The notes under the pieces are model-generated. The model had not been told where the DNA came from. It was given only the letters and a program-made list of their open reading frames with translations, and did no database searches. Positions 33,661 to 42,889 of a DNA stretch of 52,623 bases are shown piece by piece (positions within the stretch are counted from its first letter, which is position 1; each line of letters opens with the position of its first letter). The stretch comes from JAYEJW01 sp034716535 (GTDB lineage Bacteria > Pseudomonadota > Gammaproteobacteria > Chromatiales > Chromatiaceae). The translations under genes were made by a program, and so were the position numbers. Location of the stretch: the NCBI GenBank assembly GCA_034716535.1, contig JAYEJW010000614.1, forward strand, positions 1 to 52,623. Reading direction: 5' to 3'.

Positions 33661-35328
33661 CTAGCCGGAGAGCCGGCGGTACTTGATGCGGTGGGGTTGG
33701 TCCGCCGCGTCGCCGAGACGGCGGTGGCGGTCCGCCTCGTAGTCCGCGTAGTTGCCCTCGAACCAGGTCACCCGGGAGTCGCCCTCGAAGGCGAGGATGT
33801 GGGTGGCGATGCGGTCCAGGAACCAGCGGTCGTGGCTGATGACCACGGTGCAGCCGGGGAAGGCGAGCAGGGCCTCTTCGAGGGCGCGCAGCGTCTCCAC
33901 GTCCAGATCGTTGGTGGGTTCGTCGAGCAGGAGCAGATTGCCGCCGCTCTTCAGGAGCTTGGCCAGGTGTACGCGGTTGCGCTCGCCGCCGGAGAGGTCG
34001 CCGATGCGCTTCTGCTGATCAGAGCCCTTGAAGTTGAAGCGGCTGCAATAGGCCCGCGAGGGCATCTCGTAGCGGCCGACCACGATGTTGTCCTGTTCGT
34101 CGGAGATCTCCTCCCAGACGGTCTTGCTCCCGTCGAGGGAATCGCGGCTTTGATCCACGTAGGCGATGTCCACCGTCTCGCCGGTGCGAAGCTCGCCGCC
34201 GTCCGGTTGCTCCTGGCCGGTGAGGATGCGAAAGAGCGTGGTCTTTCCGGCGCCGTTGGGCCCAACAATACCGACGATACCGCCCTTCGGGAGGTTGAAG
34301 GAGAGGTTGTCGTAGAGCAGATTGTCGCCGTAGGCCTTGCGCAGACCCTCGGCCTCGATGACCAGGTCTCCGAGGCGCGGGCCCGGCGGGATGTAGATCT
34401 CGTTGGTTTCGTTGCGGGACTGGAATTCCTGGGACTGGAGCTCGTCGAACCGCGCCAGGCGTGCCTTGCTCTTGGCGTGGCGACCCTTGGGGTTGGAGCG
34501 TACCCACTCGAGCTCGTGCTGCATGCTCCGGATCCGGGCCTGCTCCTGTTTCTGCTCGAGCTCCAGGCGCTGCTCCTTTTGGTCCAGCCAGGAGGAGTAA
34601 TTGCCCTCCCAGGGGATACCGTAGCCGCGGTCGAGCTCCAGGATCCAGCCCGCGACGTTGTCCAGGAAGTAGCGGTCATGCGTCACCGCCACGACGGTCC
34701 CCGGGTACTCGTGCAGGAAACGCTCCAGCCAGGCCACGGATTCCGCGTCCAGGTGGTTGGTGGGTTCGTCGAGCAGCAGCATGTCGGGCTTGGAGAGGAG
34801 CAGCTGGCACAGGGCAACGCGCCGTCGTTCGCCGCCGGAGAGCTTGGTGACATCCGCGTCCCAGGGCGGCAGGCGCAGCGCATCGGCGGCGACCTCCAGG
34901 GTGCGCTCCAGGTTGTGCCCGTCGGTGGCCTGGATCAGGTCCTCGAGCTCCGCCTGCTCTTTGGCGAGGGCGTTGAAGTCCGCGTCCGGGTCGGCATAGG
35001 CGGCATAGACCGCGTCCAGTCGCGTGAGCGCCTCTTTGATGTGGGCGAGGGCCTCCTCGACGTTGCCGCGCACGTCCTTGGCCTCGTCGAGCCCGGGCTC
35101 CTGCGGAAGAAAACCGATGTTGATGCCCGGTTGCGGACGGGCCTCGCCTTCGATCTCCGTGTCGATGCCGGCAATGATGCGCAACAGGCTGGATTTGCCC
35201 GCCCCGTTGAGGCCGAGGACACCGATCTTGGCGCCGGGGAAAAAGGAGAGGGAGATGTCGCGGAGGATGACCCGCTTGGGCGGCACGATCTTGCCGACCC
35301 GGTTCATGGTATAGATGAACTGCGCCAT
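33661..35328 (-). CDS. ettA: Energy-dependent translational throttle protein EttA
   Basis: An ABC-F ATPase that binds the ribosomal E site and gates the first peptide bond according to ATP/ADP ratio. The 555 residues match the family length. Two ABC domains carry Walker A GLNGAGKSS and GPNGAGKTT, signature LSGGERRRVAL and LSGGERNRVHL, and Walker B LLLDEPTNHLD and LLLDEPTNDLD. Between them is the P-site tRNA-interacting linker rich in E, Q and R, and the toe insertion lies in domain 1. The ATG at 35328 gives MAQFIYTMNRVGK, the canonical EttA N-terminus; upstream in-frame codons are not part of the gene. It is divergent from the MobB-aldolase gene. Confidence 0.97.
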   Translation of the reverse strand: MAQFIYTMNRVGKIVPPKRVILRDISLSFFPGAKIGVLGLNGAGKSSLLRIIAGIDTEIEGEARPQPGINIGFLPQEPGLDEAKDVRGNVEEALAHIKEALTRLDAVYAAYADPDADFNALAKEQAELEDLIQATDGHNLERTLEVAADALRLPPWDADVTKLSGGERRRVALCQLLLSKPDMLLLDEPTNHLDAESVAWLERFLHEYPGTVVAVTHDRYFLDNVAGWILELDRGYGIPWEGNYSSWLDQKEQRLELEQKQEQARIRSMQHELEWVRSNPKGRHAKSKARLARFDELQSQEFQSRNETNEIYIPPGPRLGDLVIEAEGLRKAYGDNLLYDNLSFNLPKGGIVGIVGPNGAGKTTLFRILTGQEQPDGGELRTGETVDIAYVDQSRDSLDGSKTVWEEISDEQDNIVVGRYEMPSRAYCSRFNFKGSDQQKRIGDLSGGERNRVHLAKLLKSGGNLLLLDEPTNDLDVETLRALEEALLAFPGCTVVISHDRWFLDRIATHILAFEGDSRVTWFEGNYADYEADRHRRLGDAADQPHRIKYRRLSG

Positions 35329-35447
35329 GGCTTCCGAACTGTAGGTTCCGTCAGTTTTTTCGCGGTAGTATCCACGCATTATTTCACAAAAGATGCGGCC
35401 GTACCGGTGTGCGGAACGCACTTGATCAGGCTGGGAGAGAACCAAGC

Positions 35448-36539
35448 ATGAGCAGGTCCCGAATTCCCGTCATCGGACTTGTTGCGGCCAGCGGCACCGG
35501 AAAGACCACGCTTCTGAAGAAGCTGATGCCGGTGCTTACGAGACGCGGTCTGCGAGTCGGCTATCTCAAGCACGCCCACCACAGCTTCGATCTGGATGTT
35601 CCTGGTAAGGACAGCTACGAGATCCGCGAGGCAGGCGCCGTGCAGACCCTGCTCGCCTCCAGCGAGCGCTGGGCGCTGCAGGCGCGGATGCGGAACAAGG
35701 GGGAGGATCCGTCTCTCGAAGAGATGCTGGCCAGGTTCGATCCCGAAAGCCTGGATCTGGTTCTGGTGGAGGGCTTCAAGCATGCCGCCTATCCCAAGAT
35801 CGAGCTTCACCGCACGATCATGGGCAAGCCCTTGCTCTACCCGGACGACCCGGACATCGTCGCCGTAGTCACCGACCGCTCCCTGCCCCCAGGCGATCAT
35901 CCGCCGGAGCTGCCCCCGGAGGACCCGGAGGCCATTGCCGATTTCATACTTGGCCACATCGAGACCTGTATCCCTTCAGCCGGTGATCTGCGCGAGGATC
36001 TGGTGCGCCACTATCGCTGGTTGCGTCGCTACGGATACAACGACTCCCACTCGGGGAATGCCTCGGTGCGGGTGGGGGATGGCTTTTGGGTGACGCCCAC
36101 AGGGGCCTGTGCGGATACGCTCGAAGCCGATGACCTCCTGTTGTGTCCCCTCGAGGGACCCTGTCCCCAGGACGCCTCCCTGGATGCGCCGCTGCATCAG
36201 CTCGTATACCAGAGGCAGGCGCAGGCCACGGCAATGCTGCACAGCCATGGACCTTACTCGGTGGCAATGAGCTTCGCGGGGCAGGACTTTCGGCCCGTGG
36301 ATTTCGAGGGGCAGTACTACTTCGAGCGCGTGCCGGTGCTGCCCATCGACTATGCGGACTACCTGGAGCTGGCCCCCGAGGCGGTGGCCGACGCACTCGC
36401 GGAGCAGTCGATCGCGATGGTCCGCGGGCACGGCATCTACGCCTGGGGCGAGACCCTGAACCGGGCCTACAAATGGACCTGCTCCCTGGAGCTGTCGGCC
36501 AAGACCTACGTCATCGCCCGCCAAGCGGCTGCCTTCTAG
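35448..36539 (+). CDS. MobB/class II aldolase fusion protein
   Basis: A 363-residue protein joining two usually separate proteins. Residues about 1-170 are MobB, the GTP-binding adaptor for molybdopterin-guanine dinucleotide synthesis: P-loop GLVAASGTGKTTLL, KHAHHSFDLDVPGKDSYEIREAGA, and VEGFKHAAYPKIELHR. Residues about 185-355 are a class II aldolase/adducin domain: YGYNDSHSGNASVRVG, WVTPTGACAD, MLHSHGPYSVA with metal-binding histidines, and AMVRGHGIYAWG. There is no frameshift or internal start with a ribosome site at the junction, so it reads as a real fusion. The ATG at 35448 has GGGAGAG upstream. It runs divergently from ettA and convergently with a methyltransferase. The aldolase substrate is unknown. 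Confidence 0.88.
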   Translation: MSRSRIPVIGLVAASGTGKTTLLKKLMPVLTRRGLRVGYLKHAHHSFDLDVPGKDSYEIREAGAVQTLLASSERWALQARMRNKGEDPSLEEMLARFDPESLDLVLVEGFKHAAYPKIELHRTIMGKPLLYPDDPDIVAVVTDRSLPPGDHPPELPPEDPEAIADFILGHIETCIPSAGDLREDLVRHYRWLRRYGYNDSHSGNASVRVGDGFWVTPTGACADTLEADDLLLCPLEGPCPQDASLDAPLHQLVYQRQAQATAMLHSHGPYSVAMSFAGQDFRPVDFEGQYYFERVPVLPIDYADYLELAPEAVADALAEQSIAMVRGHGIYAWGETLNRAYKWTCSLELSAKTYVIARQAAAF

Positions 36540-36654
36540 TACAGCAGCGCCTAAGTCCCTCTAGCGCTCATCATGCCAGTAGGTTTTCTTCGCGCCCTTC
36601 GCGGCTTCGCGTGAGACTTTCTCTTTTGTTGCGCAGCCTTAGGCGCGCCTGTGT
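36540..36654 (+). mobile_element. Small non-coding element with inverted ends (about 115 bp)
   Basis: It starts TACAGCAGCGCCTAAG and ends CTTAGGCGCGCCTGTGT, ends that are inverted copies matching at 13 of 16 positions. It is flanked by TAG on both sides (36537-36539 and 36655-36657), compatible with a 3-bp target duplication. The interior has CTTCGCG units in tandem. It fills the gap between two convergent genes and abuts both stop codons. A partial relative follows radA at 2132-2199. It is read as a second MITE-like or REP-like family. Confidence 0.5.
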
Positions 36655-36657
36655 TAG

Positions 36658-37497
36658 CTACTTCTCGGCCGTTAGGTAGGCGATCCAGCCTGCATCCGGC
36701 TCCCCTTCCTCAGCGGGTACGAACAGGCCGTCCGGCTCGCCGTTCTCATCCCAGCCCTGCCAGTAACAGATCACGCGGCTGAAACCGGCCTCTGCCAGCA
36801 ACTCGCGGATCTCGGGCAGGGTCCACAGCCGCCAGTCGTAGCTGAAGGCGCGCTCCTGCCGCGATCCGTCGGGAAACGCGAAATGAATATGGCAGACCAG
36901 ACGGCCGGTGATGGGGTCGTACTGCTCCTGTTCCCAGACATAGGTGAAGTCGGCCCCGTCTCCCTCGATCTGCCGCTCTTCTGTGATGACCCGGAAGGAG
37001 TCGTAACCGCCGTAGGCGTCGAGGAAGAAGATCCCGTCCTCCTTCAGGGCCCCGCGCACGCGCTCGAAATAGCGCTTGATGGAGGTGCGGTCCTTGAGCA
37101 GCCAGTAGCTGAAATTCATCGCCGAGATGATATCCGGCGCCCGCGTTTCGACTTCGAGTACGTCCTGTTCGAGCAGCGTGACGCGTCCGACTCTGTCGTC
37201 GGGCAACTTTGAGAGATTGTGGCGTCGCCCCCAGTCCACGACTTCCCGGTCGATATCGACGCCGAAGGCGCGATTAGCCTTGCGGCGCTTGACCCACTCG
37301 CAGCACACGGAGGCGGTGCCGCAGAAGTCCTCGCGCAAAAGATGGGCACTGCGGCCCCGCAGCAGGCGGAAGCTCTTGTCGATGAAGTCCACCTCCGCCT
37401 CGGGGCACTGGACGGAAAGCTCATAGAGCCGATGGGGGTCCGCCTGGTCGGCGAGGGATCTGGTGCCGGCAGCGGCGACGAGACTGGTCTGTTGCAT
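36658..37497 (-). CDS. Class I SAM-dependent methyltransferase
   Basis: A 279-residue Rossmann-fold methyltransferase. Motif I is unusual, EDFCGTASVCCEWVKR, followed by the acidic FGVDIDREVVDWG and then the MNFSYWLLKDR segment and FFLDAYGGYDSF. This combination occurs in a widespread uncharacterised proteobacterial family, and the substrate is unknown. The ATG at 37497 begins MQQTSLVAAAGTR; upstream residues have no similarity. It is convergent with the MobB-aldolase gene and its 5' end lies 158 bases from the tRNA-Ser gene on the other strand. Confidence 0.85.
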   Translation of the reverse strand: MQQTSLVAAAGTRSLADQADPHRLYELSVQCPEAEVDFIDKSFRLLRGRSAHLLREDFCGTASVCCEWVKRRKANRAFGVDIDREVVDWGRRHNLSKLPDDRVGRVTLLEQDVLEVETRAPDIISAMNFSYWLLKDRTSIKRYFERVRGALKEDGIFFLDAYGGYDSFRVITEERQIEGDGADFTYVWEQEQYDPITGRLVCHIHFAFPDGSRQERAFSYDWRLWTLPEIRELLAEAGFSRVICYWQGWDENGEPDGLFVPAEEGEPDAGWIAYLTAEK

Positions 37498-37655
37498 GTG
37501 GGAGATCCGGTGCTCCGATCTGAGTGTGTAACAAGCGGTTGGTTTGCAAGCCGGGATGGCTTCGTATATTCTTCCGGGCTCGCAGCCGCAAGGGAAGTGC
37601 GGATCTTGGCAGACCGGCGCCGTTTGGTCATGTCCCGCCAACATGGATGTCCCCC

Positions 37656-37746
<91 letters not shown>

Positions 37747-38517
37747 AATACTAATAAAAACAATAAGTTATCAGCCAACAAATCCTGCGATACAGTAGAT
37801 ATTGAGTTGGTGCGACTATTAAGAAAACCAATGAGTTAGCAGGCAACTTGGCCTGAAAAAGCTCGATAATATACAGGCGTTTGGTCAGCAATATAGTCAG
37901 CATAACGAGTCCATCTTCTAGAGCGGTGACCATGCTGGTGGCACTGAGTAGGAAATGCTCATACTGAGAGTGGACTCATAGGTTTCCTATCGTTCATATG
38001 CGGCCGCTTATTCCATGAGTTTTTAAGACGATTTCAATTACTCAAAGCAGGCTTTCAAATTCCTGAGACGTGGGGCAGCAATCGACCCATCTGAGACCTC
38101 CAGGTGGATTATCTGAACGTCTGAGAACCAGCGGATAGCTGCCATTCGTTTGGGTGGCATCAGCTCGGGCTTAAGGGATTGATAGTTGTAGAGCCGGAGC
38201 ACAGTCCAGTGAGGTGGGCTTGTCTGTGGCGTGTCGGTAGGAAAACCGACAACAAGGCGGATCAAACCACGCGTAAGAGAGGACTGGCAGCTAGCTATCA
38301 CCGGGCAGCACGGGGATCTGGCCATTCGTCCGGAAATGTTCCTCCCACGGCAATTTCAGGCTGAATGGGTGAGGTATGCTTCGGTGCTATCTTAGCCGGT
38401 TTTCAGTCATTCCCTCAATCTAACGACATCCTGAAGGCGTCACGACGGACCACGAGCCGCGCGCTCGTCTATATTTAAGATAGGGTCTGGCGCCGGTGTC
38501 AACCAGCATATAGAAAA
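37747..38517. other. Gene-free 771-bp A+T-rich stretch after tRNA-Ser
   Basis: No open frame here has a recognisable product or a convincing ribosome site. Base composition is visibly more A+T-rich than the 37 kb to the left. A small hairpin GTCGGT-AGGAAA-ACCGAC lies at 38233-38250. No integrase remnant was recognised. The promoter for the MOSC-type gene must lie towards the right end. Confidence 0.5.
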
Positions 38518-40272
38518 ATGGATCAGTCCGCCATGCGGTTAGTCTCCGTCAACGTCTCCGAGCCGCGAGAGATTGAATACCGCGGCCAGGTCGTGCGCAC
38601 GGGTATCTTCAAGGAACCCGTGAGCGGCCGGGTGGGGGTGGGTAGGCTCAACATCGACGGGGATGGCCAGGCCGACCTCAAGGTCCACGGCGGCTACGAT
38701 ATGGCCGTTTACGCCTATCCGCTTGAGCATTACCGCTACTGGGAGAAGGAGCTTGGCCGCGACGCATTTCCGTACGGACAGTTCGGCGAGAACCTCACCG
38801 TCGAGGGTCTTCTCGAAGACACCGTTCGGGTTGGTGATGTCTTTCGGATGGGTGCCTCGCGCCTGCAGGTCACCCAACCCCGCATTCCCTGCTACAAGCT
38901 CGCTATTCGCATGGACCAGGAAATGGATTTTCCCAAGCGCTTCCAGGATAGCGGCCGGTCCGGGTTCTATTTCCGGGTGCTGGAGGAGGGTGAGATTGGC
39001 GCCGGCGACGCGATCGAGTTGCTGGAACGGGATACGCGGTCGGCAACCATTGCAGAGTTTATCGCGATCTACCTGCACAGGAGCAACGACCCTGAAAGCC
39101 TCCGGCGCATGCTGGCGGCACGGGGGCTCGGGAGCGCCTGGCGCGTTTGGTTCAAGACGATGCTACAAAAGGCGGAGCCCGTGCCGACCGAGAGTGGCTG
39201 GGAGGGTTACCGAACATTCGTGGTCGATCGCAAAGTGCCGGAGAGCGACACCATCACTTCCTTCTATCTGCGACCCAAAGACGAGGAACCGCTACCGCCG
39301 CACCGACCGGGCCAGTTTCTGACCTTTCGGCTAGACATCCCTGACAAGGCGAGGCCGGTGACGCGTACGTACACGATCTCCGACGCCCCGCATGCGGAGT
39401 ACTATCGGGTAAGCATCAAACGGGAGCTGTCACCTGCTGATCGGCCCGAATTCCCGCCGGACCTCAGCTCGAATTACTTCCACGACTGCGTGGTACCTGG
39501 CACCGAGCTCTGTGTGCAGGCATCACGCGGGGATTTCTGGCTCGATCCACAAGACGATACGCCCGTAGTGCTACTAAGCGGCGGCGTCAGTCTCACGCCA
39601 ATGATCAGCATGTTGAACGCGATCGTTGCACAGGATTCCGCGTGGCCGGTGTGGTTCATCCACGGGGCCCGCAACGGTGGCGAACATGCCATGGGCGCAC
39701 ATGTCCGCGGCATGGCGGTGGGACACGACAATGTCCATGTGCACATCCGTTACAGCGAGCCGCGTTCGGATGACGTGGAGGGCCGTGACTACGAAGGCCC
39801 CGGCCATGTGACACTCCCGCTGCTGCAGGGCTTGCTACCCCCTGCGGCATACGACTTCTACCTCTGCGGGCCGCCACCGTTCATGAAGTCGCTGTATCGG
39901 GGCCTTCTCGACTGGGGTGTTCCCGAGTCGCGTATCCACTACGAGTTTTTTGGTCCTGCGACTGTTCTTGAGGAAACGACCGGGCCGACTGCCGAGGTTG
40001 CTGCGTTGAGCGCTGAGGGGCAGCAGGTGACCTTCGCACGTACAGGTGTCACGGCTACCTGGGATGCTTCGGTGGAGAGCATTCTGGAACTGGCCGAGTC
40101 GAACGGCCTACACCCCGACTATAGTTGCCGGTCCGGAATCTGCCACACCTGTATGAGCAGGCTCCTGGAAGGGGAAGTGGAATACACGATCGAACCGGCT
40201 GACATACCAGATCCGGGGTCGGTGCTAATCTGCTGCCCGCGGCCGAAGACCGGCGTGGTTATCGATATTTGA
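38518..40272 (+). CDS. MOSC domain-ferredoxin reductase-2Fe-2S ferredoxin fusion
   Basis: A 584-residue cytoplasmic redox protein with three modules. Residues about 1-180 are a YiiM-type MOSC domain (GVGRLNIDGDGQADLKVHGG, PRIPCYKLAIRM with the conserved Cys). Residues about 225-480 are an FAD- and NAD(P)H-binding ferredoxin-reductase domain (RTYTISDAP, LLSGGVSLTPMISML, YLCGPPPFM). Residues about 500-584 are a plant-type ferredoxin with C537, C542, C545 and C572/573 as cluster ligands. MOSC domains bind molybdenum cofactor, or as in YiiM act on N-hydroxylated base analogues. The natural substrate is unknown. The ATG at 38518 lacks a good ribosome site; an ATG at 38533 is an alternative. It is followed 8 bases later by a deiodinase-like gene. 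Confidence 0.9.
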   Translation: MDQSAMRLVSVNVSEPREIEYRGQVVRTGIFKEPVSGRVGVGRLNIDGDGQADLKVHGGYDMAVYAYPLEHYRYWEKELGRDAFPYGQFGENLTVEGLLEDTVRVGDVFRMGASRLQVTQPRIPCYKLAIRMDQEMDFPKRFQDSGRSGFYFRVLEEGEIGAGDAIELLERDTRSATIAEFIAIYLHRSNDPESLRRMLAARGLGSAWRVWFKTMLQKAEPVPTESGWEGYRTFVVDRKVPESDTITSFYLRPKDEEPLPPHRPGQFLTFRLDIPDKARPVTRTYTISDAPHAEYYRVSIKRELSPADRPEFPPDLSSNYFHDCVVPGTELCVQASRGDFWLDPQDDTPVVLLSGGVSLTPMISMLNAIVAQDSAWPVWFIHGARNGGEHAMGAHVRGMAVGHDNVHVHIRYSEPRSDDVEGRDYEGPGHVTLPLLQGLLPPAAYDFYLCGPPPFMKSLYRGLLDWGVPESRIHYEFFGPATVLEETTGPTAEVAALSAEGQQVTFARTGVTATWDASVESILELAESNGLHPDYSCRSGICHTCMSRLLEGEVEYTIEPADIPDPGSVLICCPRPKTGVVIDI

Positions 40273-40280
40273 GACAGGTC

Positions 40281-41120
40281 ATGAGCGCTGGAAACTCGAA
40301 TGAGCTTGCATCTCCTGTTGGCAGACAATACCGCTATGACAGGTTTACGACGAGCCTCCTCTTCCGCGACCTACGATTTCGAAAAGAGGCAGCCCGTCCA
40401 GGTGACGCGCTACCAGCATTTGCGCTTGTCACGACAGACGGTGATAGCTTAGGCAAGCAGGACTTGCCGGCAGACAAGCCCCTTCTGTTGATATTCGGAT
40501 CTATGACATGCCCCATGACCGCGAGTGCCATGCCATTTTTGCTGCAGCTCCATACCGAATTTGGTGACCGGGTCGACTTCATCATGCTCAATGTCCGAGA
40601 AGCGCATCCTGGAGAGCACTTTCCTCAACCTGAGACAATGAAAGCAAAGCTCAACCACGCAGAGGCGCTAAAGCAGTTCTACAAGATCCCGTGGACGGTC
40701 GCAACTGACAATATTGAAGGCAACTTGCATCGCGCACTGGACCCGAAACCGAATTCCGCCTTCTTGGCGAACGACGACGGGATCATTGTCTTCCGGTCTC
40801 TGTGGGCCAGTGACAAGAAAGCCTTGCGGCAGGCTCTGGAAAGTGTGGTGGCTGGAAGAAAGCCGGATCAAGCAGAAAGTCAAACACTTATTGGTCCGGT
40901 GTCACGAGCAATGGGGCAAGTGCAAGGTGTCATGGAGCGAGCGGGCCCGCAAGCAGTTAAGGATCTATGGGTGGCTGGTTTCCCAATGGCGCTCGCTGGG
41001 CGTCTGGCAACAATATACTCACCGCTCTCGCCCGATCAGCGTGGAATCGCGGCAGTGCTCACACTTGCATTCGGCATGTTGGTTGCTATGGGACTGATTG
41101 GCGCCTGGTTTTTCGGCTAA
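40281..41120 (+). CDS. Thioredoxin-fold protein resembling iodothyronine deiodinase, C-terminal membrane anchor
   Basis: A 279-residue protein. Residues about 40-185 form a peroxiredoxin/thioredoxin-like domain with the active-site segment IFGSMTCPMT (C77), then DFIMLNVREAHPGE. The FGSxTCP plus EAH pairing is the pattern of the iodothyronine deiodinase family, with Cys where animal enzymes have selenocysteine. There is no in-frame TGA. The C-terminus ends in one membrane helix (about 257-277). The ATG at 40281 is preferred over a TTG at 40269 that overlaps the previous stop; ACAGG lies upstream. It probably forms an operon with the MOSC-reductase-ferredoxin gene and could receive electrons from it. 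No iodinated substrate is implied. Confidence 0.72.
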   Translation: MSAGNSNELASPVGRQYRYDRFTTSLLFRDLRFRKEAARPGDALPAFALVTTDGDSLGKQDLPADKPLLLIFGSMTCPMTASAMPFLLQLHTEFGDRVDFIMLNVREAHPGEHFPQPETMKAKLNHAEALKQFYKIPWTVATDNIEGNLHRALDPKPNSAFLANDDGIIVFRSLWASDKKALRQALESVVAGRKPDQAESQTLIGPVSRAMGQVQGVMERAGPQAVKDLWVAGFPMALAGRLATIYSPLSPDQRGIAAVLTLAFGMLVAMGLIGAWFFG

Positions 41121-41344
41121 TATGCGAATCCAATCTGCGTGCACTGGCGAGTGAACGCTTAAGCTGATTGCGAGGCGTCATCGCTCATGTTGGCCGGAGA
41201 TTGCTATTCAAACAATCTTTGTTGTCGATTTCGTGACCATTGGCAAGATATTGCCAGACTCCTTCTCGGCTGAAGGGTGAATGCGTAGACACGGGTCACA
41301 CTAATGCACGAGCAAGCGTGCACACCGCTTGCGGAGGAATGCCG

Positions 41345-42235
41345 ATGGCAAGGGAGGGGGTAACTGTCTTTGGAGGGACGGGCTTTCTCGGGCGCACGAT
41401 CGTCAGGCAACTAGTCAAGGCACATGCGCGAGTACGCATCGCTGTCAGATATCCTGCCGCCGAACGGGCTGACGACGTCGAACAGGTCCAAGCGGACGTA
41501 CGCGACGAAGCCGCTGTGGGGGCTGCGATCGCCGGCGCCCAGGCGGCAGTCAATGTTGTCGGGTTGTACGTGGAGCAAGGCGAGGAAACGTTCGATGCCG
41601 TCCACGTCCAGGGAGCCCTACACGTGGCCCGCCAGGCAAAACACCACGGCCTGGGGCGGCTGATCCATATCTCTGGGATCGGCGCCGCTCCCACCTCTGC
41701 GTCACCGTATATTCGCGCTCGCGCGCAAGGCGAGTTGCGGGTAAAGAAAGCTTTTGTTGGTGCGACGATTATCCGACCCAGTGTGTTGTTCGGCCCGCAG
41801 GATGCATTTCTGAACGCACTGGACTGGATTAGCCGCCTGTTACCGGTGGTTCCTCTGTTTGGGACCGGCCAGACTCGCCTGCAGCCCGTCTACGTAGAGG
41901 ATGTGGCAGTGGCGGTGGCTGCTTGCCTTAGGGATGCTGCTAGCGTCGGGAAAACATACGAGCTTGGCGGTGCCGAAGTGCGCACCTACCGCGAGATTCT
42001 GCAACAAGTACTGCGGCATCGCGGTCGGCGGCGCGCGCTGCTACCTGTGCCCTTCGTCATTTGGGACATGCTAGCCAGTGGTCTGTCTATATTACCCGCG
42101 CCACCCGTTACCCGCGATCAGATCGTTTTGATGCGTCAGGATAACGTGGTGCACCCAGGCGCGGAGAGCTTCGAGGGACTCGGTGTCAGGCCTCGATCAC
42201 TGAGCGAACTCCTGCCATTTTGTCTCCGTCAGTAA
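41345..42235 (+). CDS. NAD(P)-binding epimerase/NDUFA9-like protein
   Basis: A 296-residue atypical extended SDR. The N-terminal dinucleotide motif VFGGTGFLGR is followed by AVRYP, VNVVGLY and RLIHISGIGA. The NDUFA9-type pattern lacks a full YxxxK: the region reads YIRARAQGE. Later segments ATIIRPSVLFGPQDAFLN and PVYVEDVA are typical of complex I-assembly NDUFA9-like proteins and bacterial homologues involved in quinone or lipid metabolism. The ATG at 41345 has GGAGGA seven bases upstream, better than the ATG at 41339. It is on the same strand as the two redox genes but 224 bases away. Confidence 0.85.
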   Translation: MAREGVTVFGGTGFLGRTIVRQLVKAHARVRIAVRYPAAERADDVEQVQADVRDEAAVGAAIAGAQAAVNVVGLYVEQGEETFDAVHVQGALHVARQAKHHGLGRLIHISGIGAAPTSASPYIRARAQGELRVKKAFVGATIIRPSVLFGPQDAFLNALDWISRLLPVVPLFGTGQTRLQPVYVEDVAVAVAACLRDAASVGKTYELGGAEVRTYREILQQVLRHRGRRRALLPVPFVIWDMLASGLSILPAPPVTRDQIVLMRQDNVVHPGAESFEGLGVRPRSLSELLPFCLRQ

Positions 42236-42889
42236 CGCGTCGGCTCCCGCGCGAGTCTTTTCGGGACCAGAACTGTTGGTACGGCGCAGCTTTGAATCTT
42301 GCTTAGTGCGCTTTTATCCCGACGCTGCGCTGGAACATCTACGACGCCACGTTCTTCAAAATCTGCCCCCAAACAACGCACTGGCGACGATTCGGGACTG
42401 CGCTTACACTTCGCCAATTTTGCACTCGCCAGAATCGTAATACATGCAAGAAAGCGAATACGGATTGACGGTCCCATATAGCAAAAGGAGGTGGGTTCAA
42501 CCATTTCCAACACCACCAGTCTATGGTTGGTTGTCAGTGCAGTAAGAAGGTATGCTCCTGGCTGTTCTCGGCCTTGGGCTTGGTGCTATCGAACGTCTGC
42601 TTCCGGGGGAGACGCTACTTAGAAAACTCAGGCACGATCCCAGATAAGGATCAAATTTCTACCCGGCAGTGCCGTCGGCTTCGGGACCCGCTTTCCCGTT
42701 CGAACATCGTGGCCGACGCCCACTCGAGAAGCTTGAATCCTCTCGCCCTGTTGTGTTCGTAAGTGGTCGACGAAGACTGGCGCAAGTAATTCGCTAGCGG
42801 ACCTTGACCAACACTACCAAGTGTGGGGCTGGCGCTTCAACGAGACGACAGGGTGTCGGCCACATCCGTGTGGCCAATGAATCCGTCGC
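42236..42889. other. Gene-free 654-bp stretch
   Basis: Neither strand carries a recognisable product. A 79-codon frame (42523-42762, plus) and a 95-codon frame (42229-42516, minus) are open but match no family known to me and lack supporting context. The composition is mixed. The stretch separates the redox genes from a decayed catalase and may be a remnant of earlier insertions. Confidence 0.45.

Noticed and set aside
33637..35451. 604-codon plus-strand frame opposite ettA
   Set aside because: Antisense shadow of a well-conserved ABC-F gene.
37747..38517. Integrase or attachment-site duplicate next to tRNA-Ser
   Set aside because: No integrase-type protein on any frame and no second copy of the tRNA 3' end was found by eye.
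40494..40520. Possible selenocysteine codon in the deiodinase-like protein
   Set aside because: The active-site codon is TGC (Cys) and no in-frame TGA or SECIS-like hairpin was seen.
42523..42762. 79-codon plus-strand frame as a small gene
   Set aside because: No ribosome site, no family match and no partner; kept only as part of the gene-free stretch.
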